In this document: positions 24,479 to 32,934 of the stretch, piece after piece
Numbering within the stretch: the first letter of the stretch is position 1
Layout of the letters: every line of letters begins with the position of its first letter
DNA from: Mesorhizobium sp. PAMC28654
GTDB taxonomy: Bacteria > Pseudomonadota > Alphaproteobacteria > Rhizobiales > Rhizobiaceae
Reading direction: 5' to 3'
Length of the DNA stretch: 64,000 nucleotides
Assembly: GCF_020616515.1 (NCBI RefSeq)
Contig: NZ_CP085135.1
Location: forward strand, 6,061,001 to 6,125,000
Program-made: the position numbers and the translations under genes
Notes under the pieces: model-generated
Told to the model about the DNA's origin: nothing
The model's input: the letters and a program-made list of their open reading frames with translations, nothing else
Databases searched by the model: none

Positions 24479-26212
24479 ATGATTGCCGGTAGATCCTTCT
24501 TTATTGCATATGCGTCCTTGACCGCCGTGACGGTGCTGTTGGTTGCAATGCCGCCGCTGACGATCCTTGTCGGCTTTCTGACCGTTGGCCTCGGGGCGCT
24601 GATCCCCTCAATCTGGCTCTATGCCACGGCGATGATGCCAGGACTATTGCTGTACCGGAGAGGCTTTCACTGGTCGCTTGCCGCGCTCGTCAGTATCGGG
24701 GCTGCAGCTGCGCTGGCCATCATACCCGCCAGGATCGCCGCGCAGCGAGCCGAGCGGGCCCTGCTCGAGCTTACATCCGGTGACTTCCGCAAGCCCTTAC
24801 CGCGCAGGCCGCAGCAGATTGAGTTGATCCGCGACGAGGTGGCCTTTGTCCGCAAAGGCGACGATCCTGTCGAGCATGCGGCCTGCGATGAAGTCTGCCA
24901 GCACCTGCTGCTGACACGTCAGCTCACAACCGTCACCGTCGTCGCCCACGCCCAGTACGGCAAGCCGCCGATCGTGGTCAGCTACTCCCTTGCGGCGATG
25001 GCGAGGTGCCCCACGGCCTTCGGCAGCCGCCACACAAGGGTGCTTCGATCGACCACAATGGCCAGGATTGCCGGCCTCTGCATCATGCCGTCGCGGGGCG
25101 TCGGCATGATGGATGGCATCAGTATCAGCCAGGAGGAACTCGCCTACCGTTCGGTCCCCACACTCTATTTGACCGTGGTCAAACAGGCGCGGCGGATAGG
25201 AGTCACGGAGAGACGGCAGGGAGAGGACATTCCTCTCGTGCGCGCCACTGAAGTGGAGATCGGCAGCACGACGGCGCCCTTTCTGATTTTTCCTTATGCC
25301 GGGCTGCTGACGTCTGTCAGCGGGATCGGAAACCCGAAAGACGACCGTACCGTCAATCCGCAACCATTGCTGGCTTTGATGGACGAACTCGGCTTCTCGC
25401 TCGTTAGCCAGGGAAAACGGCGGCCCGACATGCCGGTGCCGGCGATGATCTTCTTTGCTGATGGTCCACTGCAGCCTGACAGGAACATGGTGTTGTCGAT
25501 CCTTGCGCAGCCCGGCGTGGATCGCTTTGATGATGATCTGGAGGCTGCGGTCAACCAATGGGCGGAAAGGTTCTGGTCCGGCGAAGTTGACCTGGACTAT
25601 GGCGACCGTTCGGCACTGTCCGCCGTGACGCTCGACCGCAGGATTTCACGGATTGGCGGTGTGAATGTGCTGTGGCGCGGCCGTCCAGGGCTGGTGGCGC
25701 TGCTGGCAGAACCGATCCTGACACGGCTGGCATGGCCAGTGAGTGCTCCCAACTACGATCGGGACCGACAATTGGCGATGCTGGTGGCTCGCCAGGACGA
25801 GTCTTTCCTGGCGGCACACTCGGCGGCGCTGCGTGCGATTGTGCGGAATCAGCTGTCGCGCAACACCTCGCCGTTGTTGGTTGCGGCCGCCAGGCTTGGG
25901 GCCGAGGGGATGCCTGCCGTGCTGGCCGGAATGGGTTCGGCCGACAACACCGTCCGCATCGATGCCATGCTTGCCGCTTGCCGCGTGCCGACGGATGTTG
26001 CGCCTCACATCCTGCCGGTCATCAGGACCATGCTGTTCGAACAAGGTCGATACGACGACTATTTGATCATTGCGCTCGCTGCCCTGGACAGCGTCGAAGC
26101 GGCCGAGCAGGAGGTCGAACGTCGACCTGACAAGGAAGGAAAGCGCCTGACCGCAATTTTGAACCACGCAATAGTCGACGGTAAGGTTGGCTGTCCAGAT
26201 TTCACAAGCTGA
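24479..26212 (+). CDS. Large membrane-anchored protein of unknown function
   Basis: The protein has 577 residues. The first 90 residues hold three hydrophobic segments (signal-anchor like at residues 3-30, then LIPSIWLYATAMMPGLLLY and LAALVSIGAAAALAIIPARI). The long remainder appears soluble, with a mid part DIPLVRATEVEIGSTTAPFLIFP and a C-terminal third rich in leucine and alanine helices (LSRNTSPLLVAAARLGAEG, VPTDVAPHILPVIRTML), reminiscent of HEAT-like repeats. No catalytic motif was recognised. Base use is like its neighbours. It has no clear operon partner. Confidence 0.75.
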   Translation: MIAGRSFFIAYASLTAVTVLLVAMPPLTILVGFLTVGLGALIPSIWLYATAMMPGLLLYRRGFHWSLAALVSIGAAAALAIIPARIAAQRAERALLELTSGDFRKPLPRRPQQIELIRDEVAFVRKGDDPVEHAACDEVCQHLLLTRQLTTVTVVAHAQYGKPPIVVSYSLAAMARCPTAFGSRHTRVLRSTTMARIAGLCIMPSRGVGMMDGISISQEELAYRSVPTLYLTVVKQARRIGVTERRQGEDIPLVRATEVEIGSTTAPFLIFPYAGLLTSVSGIGNPKDDRTVNPQPLLALMDELGFSLVSQGKRRPDMPVPAMIFFADGPLQPDRNMVLSILAQPGVDRFDDDLEAAVNQWAERFWSGEVDLDYGDRSALSAVTLDRRISRIGGVNVLWRGRPGLVALLAEPILTRLAWPVSAPNYDRDRQLAMLVARQDESFLAAHSAALRAIVRNQLSRNTSPLLVAAARLGAEGMPAVLAGMGSADNTVRIDAMLAACRVPTDVAPHILPVIRTMLFEQGRYDDYLIIALAALDSVEAAEQEVERRPDKEGKRLTAILNHAIVDGKVGCPDFTS

Positions 26213-26324
26213 TCATTGTCGGTCGAGAATTGTCGTTCCGGCGAGAAGCCCGCCTGTTCAATGGACGGTCAAACCCACCGCAGTCATGCATGGATTAGTG
26301 TGGCACAACCTCAGGTGGGCATGT

Positions 26325-26942
26325 TCACCGCTGGCCCGCGCCGTAGCGCAGCCCGTTGACGAGCAGGGCGACCATGCGTTCGGCGCGGCCGCTTCCGGCA
26401 TTGTGGGCCGACATGCACAGGCTCGCCACCGCGCCCAGGAGGTCGTCGGCATCGACATCGGCGCGGACCTCGCCGGCGGCGGTGGCCGCATCGAGAAGCG
26501 CGCGAAGGGCAGGGCGCAGCCGCTGGTCGAAGTAACCCGGCAGATTGTCGAAGGCCGGATCTCCCGAATGCAGCGCCTTGGCCAGCCCACGCTTGGCGGC
26601 AATGAAGGCGGCGTATCGCTGCATCCACGCCGCCAGCGCCTCAAAAGGTTCGTGCTCGGCCGACAGGATGGGGGCGGCATCGGCGCAAGCGTCGATCTCG
26701 CGGCGGAAGACGGCGGAGATCAGGTCGGAGCGCTGTGGGAAATGGCGATAGACGGTGCCGATGCCGACGCCGGCTTTCTCCGCGATCTCGCGCACCGGCG
26801 CGTCCACGCCTGAGGTCGCGAACACCGCCATGGCCGTCTGCAGCAGCGTGTCGAGGTTGCGCTGTGCGTCGGCGCGCACGCGCCGTTCCGTACCGCCACG
26901 CGGCTTCAGGCCATCATCTGAATCGTCTGTTTTGTCGTTCAC
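26325..26942 (-). CDS. TetR family transcriptional regulator
   Basis: The protein has 205 residues from a GTG start. Residues 10-70 carry the TetR helix-turn-helix: ADAQRNLDTLLQTAMAVFA, then VREIAEKAGVGIGTVYRHFPQRSDLISAVF. The C-terminal part is a helical ligand domain. An upstream in-frame ATG at 26969 would start inside the first of two operators, so the GTG downstream of both is preferred. It is divergent from the SDR and aldo-keto reductase genes and is their likely repressor. Confidence 0.88.
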   Translation of the reverse strand: MNDKTDDSDDGLKPRGGTERRVRADAQRNLDTLLQTAMAVFATSGVDAPVREIAEKAGVGIGTVYRHFPQRSDLISAVFRREIDACADAAPILSAEHEPFEALAAWMQRYAAFIAAKRGLAKALHSGDPAFDNLPGYFDQRLRPALRALLDAATAAGEVRADVDADDLLGAVASLCMSAHNAGSGRAERMVALLVNGLRYGAGQR

Positions 26943-26961
26943 GGTGCATCCACTTGCTAAA

Positions 26962-26998
26962 CGGAACAATGTTCCGTATAAAGCGGAATGCCGTTCCG
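26962..26998. promoter_or_regulatory. Tandem operators for the TetR regulator (CGGAA-N5-TTCCG twice)
   Basis: CGGAACAATGTTCCG lies at 26962-26976 and CGGAATGCCGTTCCG at 26984-26998, each a 5-5-5 inverted repeat, with centres 22 bp apart (two helical turns). The first extends to a 17-bp perfect palindrome around a central A. They sit in the gap between the TetR start and the SDR start, so both promoters should be covered. Confidence 0.75.
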
Positions 26999-27056
26999 GT
27001 TATCTGAATAGCACAGCAGGCTGGCGTTGGCCACATCAACGCAAAAGGAGATCATC

Positions 27057-27812
27057 ATGCAGGACAAGCCCGTCGCCCTCGTTACCGGGGCCAATCAAGG
27101 TATCGGTCTTCAGATCGCGAAAGACCTGGTCACGCACGGCTTCACCGTTCTGGTCGGGTCACGCAATTTCGAGAAAGGCGAGGCCGCGGCCAAGGAGGTT
27201 GGGCCGGATGCCCGCGCACTCCAGCTCGACGTGACGGACCAGGCTTCGATCACCGCCGCTGCTCAGCGCATCCGCAATGAGCTTGGCCGCCTCGACGTGC
27301 TCGTCAACAACGCGGCCATCTCGAATACGAGACTGCGGCCGGGCATGTCCGTCGAGGAGTATTCTCAGTCGACCCGCCCGAGCAACGTATCCCTCGACGA
27401 AGTGCGCGCGGTGTTCGAAACCAATGTGTTCGGCGTGCTCGCCGTCACGCAGGCGATGCTGCCGCTGATGCGCGAGGCGCCGGCAGCCCGCATCGTCAAC
27501 GTGTCGAGCGGGGTTGGCTCGCTGACGCGGAACTCGGACCCGGCCTTCCCCTACCGCCAGATCTTCGGCCCGGTTTACCCAGCGTCCAAGACCGCGCTCA
27601 ATGCCATGACGCTTGCCATTGCGATCGAGCTGGAGCCGACGGGGATCAAGGTCAACGCCGTCTCGCCGGGTTTCACCAAAACGAACCTCAACAATTATGC
27701 GGGCACGGAGACTGTCGAGGAGGGCGCCCGCGAAGCTGTACGCGTTGCGCTACTCGGCCCGGAGGGACCGACGGGAGCGTTCTCGGGCACGAACGGCCCG
27801 ATCCCGTGGTGA
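27057..27812 (+). CDS. SDR family oxidoreductase
   Basis: The protein has 251 residues with AAGGAG before the ATG. The dinucleotide motif TGANQGIG is at about residues 10-17, NNAA follows, and the active-site Ser is in VNVSSGVGSL with a YPASKTALNAM (Tyr-x-x-x-Lys) catalytic motif. The family reduces or oxidises carbonyl and hydroxyl groups with NAD(P). The following gene is an aldo-keto reductase, 75 bp downstream, so both may handle the same reactive carbonyl compounds. TetR operators lie upstream. Confidence 0.9.
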   Translation: MQDKPVALVTGANQGIGLQIAKDLVTHGFTVLVGSRNFEKGEAAAKEVGPDARALQLDVTDQASITAAAQRIRNELGRLDVLVNNAAISNTRLRPGMSVEEYSQSTRPSNVSLDEVRAVFETNVFGVLAVTQAMLPLMREAPAARIVNVSSGVGSLTRNSDPAFPYRQIFGPVYPASKTALNAMTLAIAIELEPTGIKVNAVSPGFTKTNLNNYAGTETVEEGAREAVRVALLGPEGPTGAFSGTNGPIPW

Positions 27813-27887
27813 TGCAATATCGAGCGCATGAAATCCGGCTGAAATGTCGTCGCTGGCCACGCATCAATGAACAACAAGGAATGGACC

Positions 27888-28919
27888 ATGCAGTACCGCA
27901 CACTTGGAAGAACCGGAATCAAAGTCAGCCCCTATTGCCTGGGGGCGATGATGTTCGGCAGTATCGCGAACTCCGATCACGACGAATGCATCCGCATCAT
28001 CCACAGGGCCCTCGATTTCGGCATCAACTTCATCGACACCGCCGACAGGTACAGCAACGGCGAGTCGGAGGAGATCGTTGGCAAGGCGCTTAAAGGCCGG
28101 CGTGACAACGTCGTGCTGTCCACCAAGGTCCACGGGCCCATGGGGAACGATCCGAACAGCCAAGGCAATTCCCGACGCTGGATCGTGCAGGCGGTGGAGG
28201 CGTCGCTGCGCCGCCTGCGGACCGACCATATCGATCTCTACCTCATTCATCGGCCGGCGCCGGATACCGACATCGAGGAAACGCTGTCCGCGCTCACCGA
28301 CCTGATGCACGCGGGCAAGGTGCGTGCTATCGGGTCCTCGACCTTCCCTGCCTCCGAGATGGTCGAGGCCCAGTGGGTCGCCGAGCGCCGCGGGCTCGCC
28401 CGTTTCCGCACGGAACAGCCACCCTATTCGATCCTGGATCGCGGCATCGAGCGCGAAGTGCTCCCCGTCTGCGAGCGCTACGGAATGGGAGCGATGGTCT
28501 GGAGTCCCTTGTCCAAGGGGCTGCTGACTGGGCGCTACCGCAAGGGGCAGCCACAGCCCGACAGCCTGCGGGTGAAATACATGCCGAGGCAAATGTCCGA
28601 TGAGCGCAGCCTGGACGCGGTCGAGCAACTGATCCCGCTGGCGGAAGAGGCGGGGTTGTCGCTCACCCACATGGCGATGGCTTTCGTGATGGCGCATCGC
28701 GGCGTGACGTCAGCCATTCTCGGGCCGCGCACGATGCAGCATCTCGACGATCTGCTCGCCGGCGCGGAGGTTCGCCTTGGCGACGACGTTCTGGACCGGA
28801 TCGACCAGATCGTCCCGCCGGGAACCGACGTCGGGCTGAACGAGGCGAACTACAACCCGCCGGCGATCCTGCAAGCCAATCTGCGCCGCCGACCCATCAC
28901 GGAGCGCGGCGCAGCCTGA
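27888..28919 (+). CDS. Aldo/keto reductase
   Basis: The protein has 343 residues from the ATG with CAAGGA seven bases upstream. The AKR pattern is clear: MQYRTLGRTGIKVSPYCLG, FIDTADRYSNGESEEIVGKAL (Asp and Tyr), the catalytic Lys in VLSTKVHG, and DHIDLYLIHRPAPDTDIEETL. This matches the YajO/Tas group that reduces aldehydes and ketones with NADPH. It follows the SDR gene and is likely part of the TetR-controlled operon. A strong hairpin ends the unit. Confidence 0.92.
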   Translation: MQYRTLGRTGIKVSPYCLGAMMFGSIANSDHDECIRIIHRALDFGINFIDTADRYSNGESEEIVGKALKGRRDNVVLSTKVHGPMGNDPNSQGNSRRWIVQAVEASLRRLRTDHIDLYLIHRPAPDTDIEETLSALTDLMHAGKVRAIGSSTFPASEMVEAQWVAERRGLARFRTEQPPYSILDRGIEREVLPVCERYGMGAMVWSPLSKGLLTGRYRKGQPQPDSLRVKYMPRQMSDERSLDAVEQLIPLAEEAGLSLTHMAMAFVMAHRGVTSAILGPRTMQHLDDLLAGAEVRLGDDVLDRIDQIVPPGTDVGLNEANYNPPAILQANLRRRPITERGAA

Positions 28920-28929
28920 TCGGCTCATG

Positions 28930-28960
28930 AGGCGGCGTCCGGTCGTTCTGGACGCCGCCT
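28930..28960. terminator. Bidirectional terminator between convergent genes
   Basis: AGGCGGCGTCC (28930-28940) pairs perfectly with GGACGCCGCCT (28950-28960), an 11-bp GC-rich stem with a 9-base loop, followed by TCTACTTTT. It lies between the aldo/keto reductase stop and the stop of the convergent DUF1801 gene. Confidence 0.8.
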
Positions 28961-28961
28961 T

Positions 28962-29363
28962 CTACTTTTGTGCTTTCGCCCGGGCTGGCGCCTTCTTCTT
29001 CGCCTTGGCCTGGTTGTAGCCGACGGCGGCGCGGATCAGTTCTTTCAGCGCCTGTGCGTCGATCTCGTCACCCTCGAAGATGTCGATCGACCGCCACACC
29101 TTGCCGCCGAAGCCGTTGTTGAACAGCTTGCCGGGGTCGGCCAAGCTCGCGCCATGGGAGAAGGTGAGCTTGATCTTGTCCTTGTGGGCGTTGCCGACCA
29201 CCATGTTGCCGTTGCTGCACCATACCGGGCTACCCATCCACTTCCACTCCTCGACGATCTCCGGGTCGGCTTCAAGGATGGTCTTGCGGATGCCGGCGAG
29301 CTTCTTGCCGCGCCAGTCGGTGAGGCCGGCGATCAACTGGTCGATATGGTCGGATGGGTTCAT
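28962..29363 (-). CDS. DUF1801 domain protein (YdhG-like)
   Basis: The protein has 133 residues. DHIDQLIAGLTDWRGKKLAGIRKTILEADPEIVEEWKWMGSPVW is the DUF1801 N-terminal pattern, with KIKLTFSHGASLADP and the tail AAVGYNQAKAKKKAPARAKAQK, a basic end. The function is unknown; members are small soluble proteins often found near SRPBCC and VOC genes, as here. A good ribosome-binding site (AGGA) precedes the ATG. Confidence 0.88.
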   Translation of the reverse strand: MNPSDHIDQLIAGLTDWRGKKLAGIRKTILEADPEIVEEWKWMGSPVWCSNGNMVVGNAHKDKIKLTFSHGASLADPGKLFNNGFGGKVWRSIDIFEGDEIDAQALKELIRAAVGYNQAKAKKKAPARAKAQK

Positions 29364-29471
29364 GGGATGTTTTTCCTGCCGTGTCCGCGTTTCATAGTGC
29401 CGTCAAACAGATGCATGCGCCATACCCGGTGATGCCAGCGCTGTTCGCCGGGCCGGCCATGATTGCTGGCC

Positions 29472-29864
29472 TCACCAGCGCGCCAACTGCGTGATCTGGA
29501 CGAGGTTGCCGCAGGTGTCGTTGAGCTGCGCGATGGTCGAACCGGTGACCTCGGTCGGCGCCATGGTGAAGGTGCCGCCGCTCGCCTTGATGCGCTCATG
29601 GTCGGCCTTGATGTCGTCGGTGAAGAACATCACCGCCGGCTGTTCCTGCTTGAAGATGGCCTGCTGGTAGGCCTTGGCCGCCGGGTTGTCGTTGAGCGCG
29701 AGCTGCAGTTCGGTCCCATCGGGATCGTCGGGCGAGGTGACGGTCAGCCAGCGGTAGGGGCCGTTGCTGAAGTCGGCTTTCTTGGTGAAGCCCAGCACGT
29801 CGGTGTAGAAGCGCAGGGCGTTTTCCTGGTTGTCGACATGGATGGTGGTCAGTTTGATCTTCAT
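29472..29864 (-). CDS. VOC family protein
   Basis: The protein has 130 residues with AAGGAGG upstream. KIKLTTIHVDNQENALRFYTDVLGF is the VOC N-terminal pattern, with a second half EQPAVMFFTDDIKADHERIKASGG and the final metal-ligand region TCGNLVQITQLARW. It is probably an enzyme or binding protein for a small reactive compound. It is located 108 bp upstream of the DUF1801 gene in the same orientation. Confidence 0.88.
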   Translation of the reverse strand: MKIKLTTIHVDNQENALRFYTDVLGFTKKADFSNGPYRWLTVTSPDDPDGTELQLALNDNPAAKAYQQAIFKQEQPAVMFFTDDIKADHERIKASGGTFTMAPTEVTGSTIAQLNDTCGNLVQITQLARW

Positions 29865-29990
29865 CGCTATTCCTCCTTGGTGATGGTCGCGTTTGCGCTG
29901 CCCGCGAAAAGGGTTCGGCGGCGAATGGTTTCGGTACTGTCAATCAATCGGCGCGATCCACAGGAACAGCGCCGTCGCGCGTCGCTTGGT

Positions 29991-30458
29991 CTACGGAATC
30001 CAGCCGGGCAGGGCGGCGGCCTGCTTCAGCCACTCCGCCATCTGCGCCTCGTCGAACGCATCGTCTTCATAGATGTCGATCCAGCGGGCGTCCTTGCTCT
30101 TCACCGTGCCGCCGGGCGGGATCGGTTGGAGCGACATGCCGGCGAAGAAGGTCACCTTCACGTAACGGGTCAGCACATGAAACGTCACGAACCAGCCCTG
30201 GCCTTCGACGCAGTAGAAGGGCGAGTTCCATCTCACCGCCTTGTTGACGCCAGGCACGTTGTCGACGATGAGCGCGTCGAGGCGCTCGCCCAGGCCGCGT
30301 TTCCAGCCCGGCATCGCGGCGATGTAGGCCTGCACGGGGGCGTCGCCGTCGCCCTTGGCTATTTGCGGATTGCCGCCCGAGAGCAGCACGACCTCTTCGC
30401 CCGTTCGCGCCGTCTTGACGTCGCGCGCTCTTGCCTTCTTGCCTGTCATTGCGTTCAT
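29991..30458 (-). CDS. DUF1801 domain protein, second copy
   Basis: The protein has 155 residues from the ATG at 30458. It shares the DUF1801 pattern: AMPGWKRGLGERLDALIVDNVPG, VRWNSPFYCVEGQGWFVTFHVLTRYVKVTFFAGMSLQPIPPGG, and a tail with KDARWIDIYEDDAFDEAQMAEW. The ATG overlaps the stop of the upstream small membrane protein gene (ATGA), so the two are coupled. A longer upstream frame is only a shadow. The function is unknown. Confidence 0.87.
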   Translation of the reverse strand: MNAMTGKKARARDVKTARTGEEVVLLSGGNPQIAKGDGDAPVQAYIAAMPGWKRGLGERLDALIVDNVPGVNKAVRWNSPFYCVEGQGWFVTFHVLTRYVKVTFFAGMSLQPIPPGGTVKSKDARWIDIYEDDAFDEAQMAEWLKQAAALPGWIP

Positions 30459-30676
30459 CCCCCGATTGTCGACCCCCGCCATTTGGTGGCATAGGGCAGC
30501 GCGAACAAGTAGAGACCGGTGAGCAGCAGCAAGGCGAGCGGCAACAGCGGCAGGAAATACACCCATTGGGCGGGTTGTTTCCCCAAACCCAAGGTGGCGA
30601 AGATGGCGGCGACGATCAGCGTGAAGATGATCGACAGCCAGCGATGGATTTGTCGAAACCATGTGTTCCAGTTCAA
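30455..30676 (-). CDS. Small two-helix membrane protein
   Basis: The protein has 73 residues from a TTG start with GGGAGG five bases upstream. Two hydrophobic segments are clear (WLSIIFTLIVAAIFATLGLG and WVYFLPLLPLALLLLTGLYLFALPY). It overlaps the downstream DUF1801 gene by 4 bp and lies 59 bp after the SRPBCC gene, so it is inside one operon with ArsR and SRPBCC. No function is known. Confidence 0.72.
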   Translation of the reverse strand: MNWNTWFRQIHRWLSIIFTLIVAAIFATLGLGKQPAQWVYFLPLLPLALLLLTGLYLFALPYATKWRGSTIGG

Positions 30677-30735
30677 AGGGACCTCCCGTCAAAATTGAGC
30701 CGATGCGGATCCAGCGAACCGCTTGCCGTCAGCCT

Positions 30736-31161
30736 TCAATCCGTCCGCGCCAGGATCTGCTCCAGGGCCGCGAGATAATGGTGCCAGCCGCTCCTGGCGC
30801 CCCGATAGGCCTGTTCCTGGTCCGACCGGAAGCCCGACTGTTCCATGCGCAGGCGCGTGCCGGTGGGGGTGGGCGTCAGCGTCCAGGTGACGGTGCTTTC
30901 GAGGCCATAGGCATCCCAGGTGTAGGACAGCGTCCTGTTGGGCTCGACCGCCGTGACCTTGCAGTCGACGACGATGCTGATGCCGGGCTGCGGTTCCTTG
31001 CTCAGATTGAAACGGTGGCCGGTAACCGGCACGAAATCGTTCTTCATCAGCCACTCCTCGATCAGGTGCGGTTGGGTCAGCGCGCGCCAGATCTTTTCCG
31101 GCGGATAGGCTATCTCGCGCTCGACAATGACGGAGCGCGTCTCGGTCGCAAGGCTGGTCAT
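30736..31161 (-). CDS. SRPBCC (AHSA1-like) family protein, second copy
   Basis: The protein has 141 residues. SVIVEREIAYPPEKIWRALTQPHLIEEWLMKNDF is the AHSA1 N-terminal pattern, followed by VDCKVTAVEPNRTLSYTWDAY. The ATG overlaps the stop of the ArsR gene (ATGA). This is the second ArsR/SRPBCC pair in the window and shares only family-level likeness with the 17 kb one. Confidence 0.9.
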   Translation of the reverse strand: MTSLATETRSVIVEREIAYPPEKIWRALTQPHLIEEWLMKNDFVPVTGHRFNLSKEPQPGISIVVDCKVTAVEPNRTLSYTWDAYGLESTVTWTLTPTPTGTRLRMEQSGFRSDQEQAYRGARSGWHHYLAALEQILARTD

Positions 31162-31481
31162 TGGTCCATTCTCTTGAGCAGGGTTTCGAGATCGTCGAAC
31201 CGGTTTTCCCAGAACGCGTTCATCTGTTTCGTCCAGTCGACCAGCGGCGAAAGTGCCGCGAGCTGGGCGCTGTAGTGGGTCTGCCGTCCTTCATGGCGAT
31301 CGCGCACCAACCCGGCCCGCCTGAGAACACCGAGATGCTTCGACACCGCCGGTTGCGAGACGCCGGCCTGCGCCGTCAGCGCTCCCACCGTCTGCTCTCC
31401 CTCGCGGCACAGCCGTTCGAAGATTGCCCGCCGCGTCGGATCGGCAAGTGTCGTGAAGAGGACATCGTGAGCGTTTGGCAT
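31158..31481 (-). CDS. ArsR family transcriptional regulator, second copy
   Basis: The protein has 107 residues. The winged helix motif is FTTLADPTRRAIFERLCREGEQ, then VGALTAQAGVSQPAVSKHLGVLRRAGLVRDRHEGRQTHYS. No metal-binding CxC is present. It heads a run of ArsR, SRPBCC, small membrane protein and DUF1801 genes. An imperfect ATAACC-N4-GGCTAT repeat 9 bp upstream (31490-31505) may be its operator; it has the same 6-4-6 layout as the first ArsR operators but different half-sites. Confidence 0.9.
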   Translation of the reverse strand: MPNAHDVLFTTLADPTRRAIFERLCREGEQTVGALTAQAGVSQPAVSKHLGVLRRAGLVRDRHEGRQTHYSAQLAALSPLVDWTKQMNAFWENRFDDLETLLKRMDQ

Positions 31482-31489
31482 TTCAATTC

Positions 31490-31505
31490 ATAACCCGTTG
31501 GCTAT
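31490..31505. promoter_or_regulatory. Candidate operator of second ArsR regulator (ATAACC-N4-GGCTAT)
   Basis: Five of six half-site positions match the complement, with a 4-base spacer. It lies between the ArsR start and the divergent NmrA-like gene. A promoter-like TTGACG at 31509 and TATGTT at 31531 face the NmrA-like gene. The assignment rests on layout only. Confidence 0.4.
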
Positions 31506-31564
31506 TGGTTGACGTATAACCGCAGGGATATATGTTGGTCAAGTGGGAATGTGAGGGCAGCACA

Positions 31565-32425
31565 ATGATCCTTGTCACGGGAGCCACCGGCCATATCGGG
31601 CGCGCCGTCGTCAGCGACCTCGCGTTGCGCGGCCGCGAGGTGGTCGCGATGGTGCGGGATTCCCGGGCGGCGGCCGGGCTAATGCCGCCGGGCATCGCGC
31701 TGCGCGTTGCCGACTACGAGGATGTTTCCTCGTTGGGGAGGGCACTTGCCGGCATCGACGAGATGGTCCTCATCTCCAGCGATGGCGACGCAAAGACGGT
31801 GATGCGCCATCATGCCAATGTGATCGAAACAGCCGGGGCGGCCAGGCTGCGGCACATCACCTTCACCAGCATCGTCGATACCGACGCGTCGTCACCATTC
31901 TACTTCGCGCCTGTCTATCGGGACGCGGAGCAGCGGCTGGCGGCCTGCGGCGTGCCTTCGACCATCGTCAGATGCGGCCTCTACTGCGACTTCATCCTCG
32001 ACCATTGGCTTCAGCCGAGCCATGCGTCGGGAGAACTGGTGCTGCCCGCTGGACAGGGCCAAATCGCACTGGTTTCAAGGGACGATGTGGCGGCTGCCGT
32101 GACCGCCGTGGCAGCGAGGCCCGATGTGTCTGGCGACCTCTGCACGATCACCGGTCGGCAGGCGTCAAGCTTTGGCGACATCGCCGCCGCATACGCTGAG
32201 GCGGTGGGAGGGCCGATGCACTACCGCCCCTGTTCAATTACCGAATACATGCAGTGGGCGTCGGCGCGTCTCGACGATCCCTGGCCGCAAGCCTTCGCCA
32301 GCCTGTGCACCTCGATTGCTGAAGGTCGCTACAACCAGGTGTCCGGTGACTTCACCGCCCTTACGGGGCGCGAACCAGAGAGTTTTCGGGATTTCCTTGG
32401 TCGAACTACATCCGCGATTGCCTAG
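31565..32425 (+). CDS. NmrA-like NAD(P)-binding protein
   Basis: The protein has 286 residues from the ATG with GAGGG upstream. The N-terminal MILVTGATGHIGRAVVSDL is the Rossmann GxxGxxG motif of atypical SDRs (NmrA/HSCARG, azoreductase-like). The later TFTSIVDTDASSPFYFAPVYRDAEQRLAACGVPSTIVRCGLY segment agrees with this. These proteins use NAD(P)H for sensing or quinone reduction. It is divergent from the second ArsR gene. Confidence 0.88.
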   Translation: MILVTGATGHIGRAVVSDLALRGREVVAMVRDSRAAAGLMPPGIALRVADYEDVSSLGRALAGIDEMVLISSDGDAKTVMRHHANVIETAGAARLRHITFTSIVDTDASSPFYFAPVYRDAEQRLAACGVPSTIVRCGLYCDFILDHWLQPSHASGELVLPAGQGQIALVSRDDVAAAVTAVAARPDVSGDLCTITGRQASSFGDIAAAYAEAVGGPMHYRPCSITEYMQWASARLDDPWPQAFASLCTSIAEGRYNQVSGDFTALTGREPESFRDFLGRTTSAIA

Positions 32426-32462
32426 CGCATAAAGGTAAGCGGCAACCCTGAAGTCACGAATG

Positions 32463-32903
32463 TTACGCGCCTACCAACTGGGGCCGCAGCTGTGCTTCGA
32501 TGGCCGCCTTGTCGATGACCGACCAGACGCGCACGATTTTTTCCGCGCGAAACTCATAGAAGACATTCTCGCTGAAGGAGACTTTCCTGCCGTTGATCGC
32601 AAGGCCCAGGAATTCTCCCCTTGGCGTGCAGCTGAAGAGGAGCCGGCTGGCGATGCGGGATGGCTCGGCCATCATCATCTGGACGTTGAACTGAAGGTCG
32701 GGGATTTCCCGGAAATCCCGCTCCAGCATCTCGCGATAGCCGGACAGGCCGAGCCTGCGGCCGTTGTGCAAGACATCGTCATCGACGAAACGCCCGAGCC
32801 TGCTCCAGTCCTGTTTGTTCAGGCAGGAGATATAGCCGAGATAGACATCGGACAGGTCGGTTTTGATCACGGCGATTTGGCTCGTCTTCTGCAGGGGTGT
32901 CAT
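32463..32903 (-). CDS. NTF2-like/SnoaL-type ester cyclase family protein
   Basis: The protein has 146 residues from the chosen ATG; an alternative start 24 codons upstream lies in a repeat and is unlikely. VYLGYISCLNKQDWSRLGRFVDDDVLHNGRRLGLSGYREMLERDF is the NTF2/SnoaL-like opening, then ISRLLFSCTPRGEFLGLAINGRKVSFSENVFYEFRAEKIVRVWSVIDK. The fold forms a cone-shaped pocket for small molecules. No substrate can be deduced. It is convergent with the NmrA-like gene. Confidence 0.85.
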   Translation of the reverse strand: MTPLQKTSQIAVIKTDLSDVYLGYISCLNKQDWSRLGRFVDDDVLHNGRRLGLSGYREMLERDFREIPDLQFNVQMMMAEPSRIASRLLFSCTPRGEFLGLAINGRKVSFSENVFYEFRAEKIVRVWSVIDKAAIEAQLRPQLVGA

Positions 32904-32934
32904 TCCAAAAGTAAGGCGAGGTGCGGTCACAACT

